This document shows positions 5,374 to 6,012 of a DNA stretch of 6,012 nt, in pieces (position 1 is the first letter of the stretch; every line of letters begins with the position of its first letter). The stretch is taken from contig PLDZ01000133.1 of assembly GCA_003136295.1 (NCBI GenBank), positions 10,722-16,733 on the forward strand, given 5' to 3'. The translations under genes and the position numbers were made by a program. This DNA comes from Candidatus Dormiibacterota bacterium. GTDB taxonomy: Bacteria; Chloroflexota; Dormibacteria; Aeolococcales; Aeolococcaceae. Under the pieces are notes generated by a model that did no database searches, was not told where the DNA came from, and was given only the letters and a program-made list of their open reading frames with translations.

Positions 5374-6012
5374 TCAACCGGCGCAGAGATCGACGTGCTT
5401 GGCGGAGAGAATGTTCGCAACCGCGCTGATCAGCCTGGCGCGGCCAAGCGCCCCCGCGTTGACGGCCGCGACCAGCGCGGCGGTCGTTGCGGCGGTGAGG
5501 GGTGCCACCTGCGCGGTCGCCGCCGTGTACAGGACGACGTCCGCACCGGCGGTGATCGCGGCCACCACAGCTCTCGGAACTGAGTAACCGATCTTGGCGA
5601 GGGCGCCGGCGGAGAGGGAGTCGGTCATCACCAGACCCTGAAACCCGAGCTGCTGGCGCAGCACCGTGGTCATGACCACGGGCGAGATGCTCGCGGGCAG
5701 GGTCGACAAGCCTGGGACCGTGGCGTTGGCGATCATCACCACCGGGGCGCCCGCGGCGAAAGCGCTCTCGAACGGGACGAGGCCGGCATGCTGCAGCACA
5801 GTCCACGGCTGGGTCGTGGCGGGCGCCACGTCGGTATTCCCCGAAGCCTGGCCGAGCCCGGGGAAATGCTTGACGACCGGCACGACGCCGCCTGCCTCGA
5901 GTCCCTGCACGAAGGCGATGCCGTCGGCCGCGGCAATGCTGGGGTTGAGGCCGAATGACCGTGTGCCGTCGGGGTCTCGGTTGTTCGGCCCCACGCCGTT
6001 GTCGAGATCGAG
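5374..6012 (-). CDS. GH3 family beta-N-acetylglucosaminidase-like protein, C-terminal part (5' end outside window)
   Basis: The frame is open to the window edge, and the 212 visible residues are the C-terminal part of a GH3 catalytic barrel of the NagZ type, which in the family releases N-acetylglucosamine from cell-wall or other glycans. Visible residues begin LDLDNGVGPNNRDPD, then RSFG (18-21), VVPVVKHFPGLG with substrate-binding K48 and H49, and VMTDSLSAGA with the predicted nucleophile aspartate D131. The protein ends soon after the barrel, with no second GH3 domain, as usual for NagZ-type enzymes. The loop after KHFPG reads LGQASGNTDVAPA and lacks the D-x-H dyad that supplies the general acid/base in characterised NagZ enzymes. 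Whether a signal peptide exists cannot be seen. The neighbouring secreted DUF1906 gene on the same strand supports a cell-envelope context, although the GNAT gene lies between them on the other strand. Confidence 0.88.
   Translation of the reverse strand, partial: LDLDNGVGPNNRDPDGTRSFGLNPSIAAADGIAFVQGLEAGGVVPVVKHFPGLGQASGNTDVAPATTQPWTVLQHAGLVPFESAFAAGAPVVMIANATVPGLSTLPASISPVVMTTVLRQQLGFQGLVMTDSLSAGALAKIGYSVPRAVVAAITAGADVVLYTAATAQVAPLTAATTAALVAAVNAGALGRARLISAVANILSAKHVDLCAG

Overview
The window comes from a high-GC bacterial chromosome. Strong G/C third-position bias, a twin-arginine-exported flavoenzyme, a CGNR-type zinc-finger protein, a DUF1906 secreted protein and a probable leaderless GTG start all point to an actinobacterium or another high-GC terrabacterial lineage. 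The genus cannot be read from the sequence. Seven protein genes are visible, two of them cut by the window edges. No RNA gene, transposon, CRISPR array or phage element was recognised.

Left part (1-1199, + strand): the end of an ABC transporter ATPase and a complete ABC-2-type permease, overlapping by 13 bases. They form one translationally coupled export module with unknown cargo. After a 74-base gap comes a 551-residue Tat-exported FAD amine oxidase (1274-2929), probably with its own promoter. Its substrate cannot be deduced.

Middle (2941-3862): a CGNR zinc-finger regulator on the minus strand, convergent with the amine oxidase, and a 77-residue uncharacterised protein on the plus strand, transcribed away from each other. 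The small gene has a perfect TTGACA -35 box, a 17-base spacer and a strong Shine-Dalgarno. A 7-bp inverted repeat with arm centres 22 bp apart lies at its predicted transcription start. This divergon looks like a self-contained regulated unit and is the least explained part of the window.

Right part (3936-6012): a secreted DUF1906 (Rv2525c-like, glycoside-hydrolase-like) protein on the minus strand, a GNAT N-acetyltransferase on the plus strand starting exactly where a leaderless transcript would begin, and the C-terminal part of a GH3 beta-N-acetylglucosaminidase-like protein on the minus strand. The first and last suggest cell-envelope glycan work. The GNAT's role is open.

Ordinary transporter, oxidase and envelope genes dominate. 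No convincing new multi-gene system is visible. The best candidates for follow-up are the CGNR/small-protein divergon and catalytic or ligand-site variations in recognised families.
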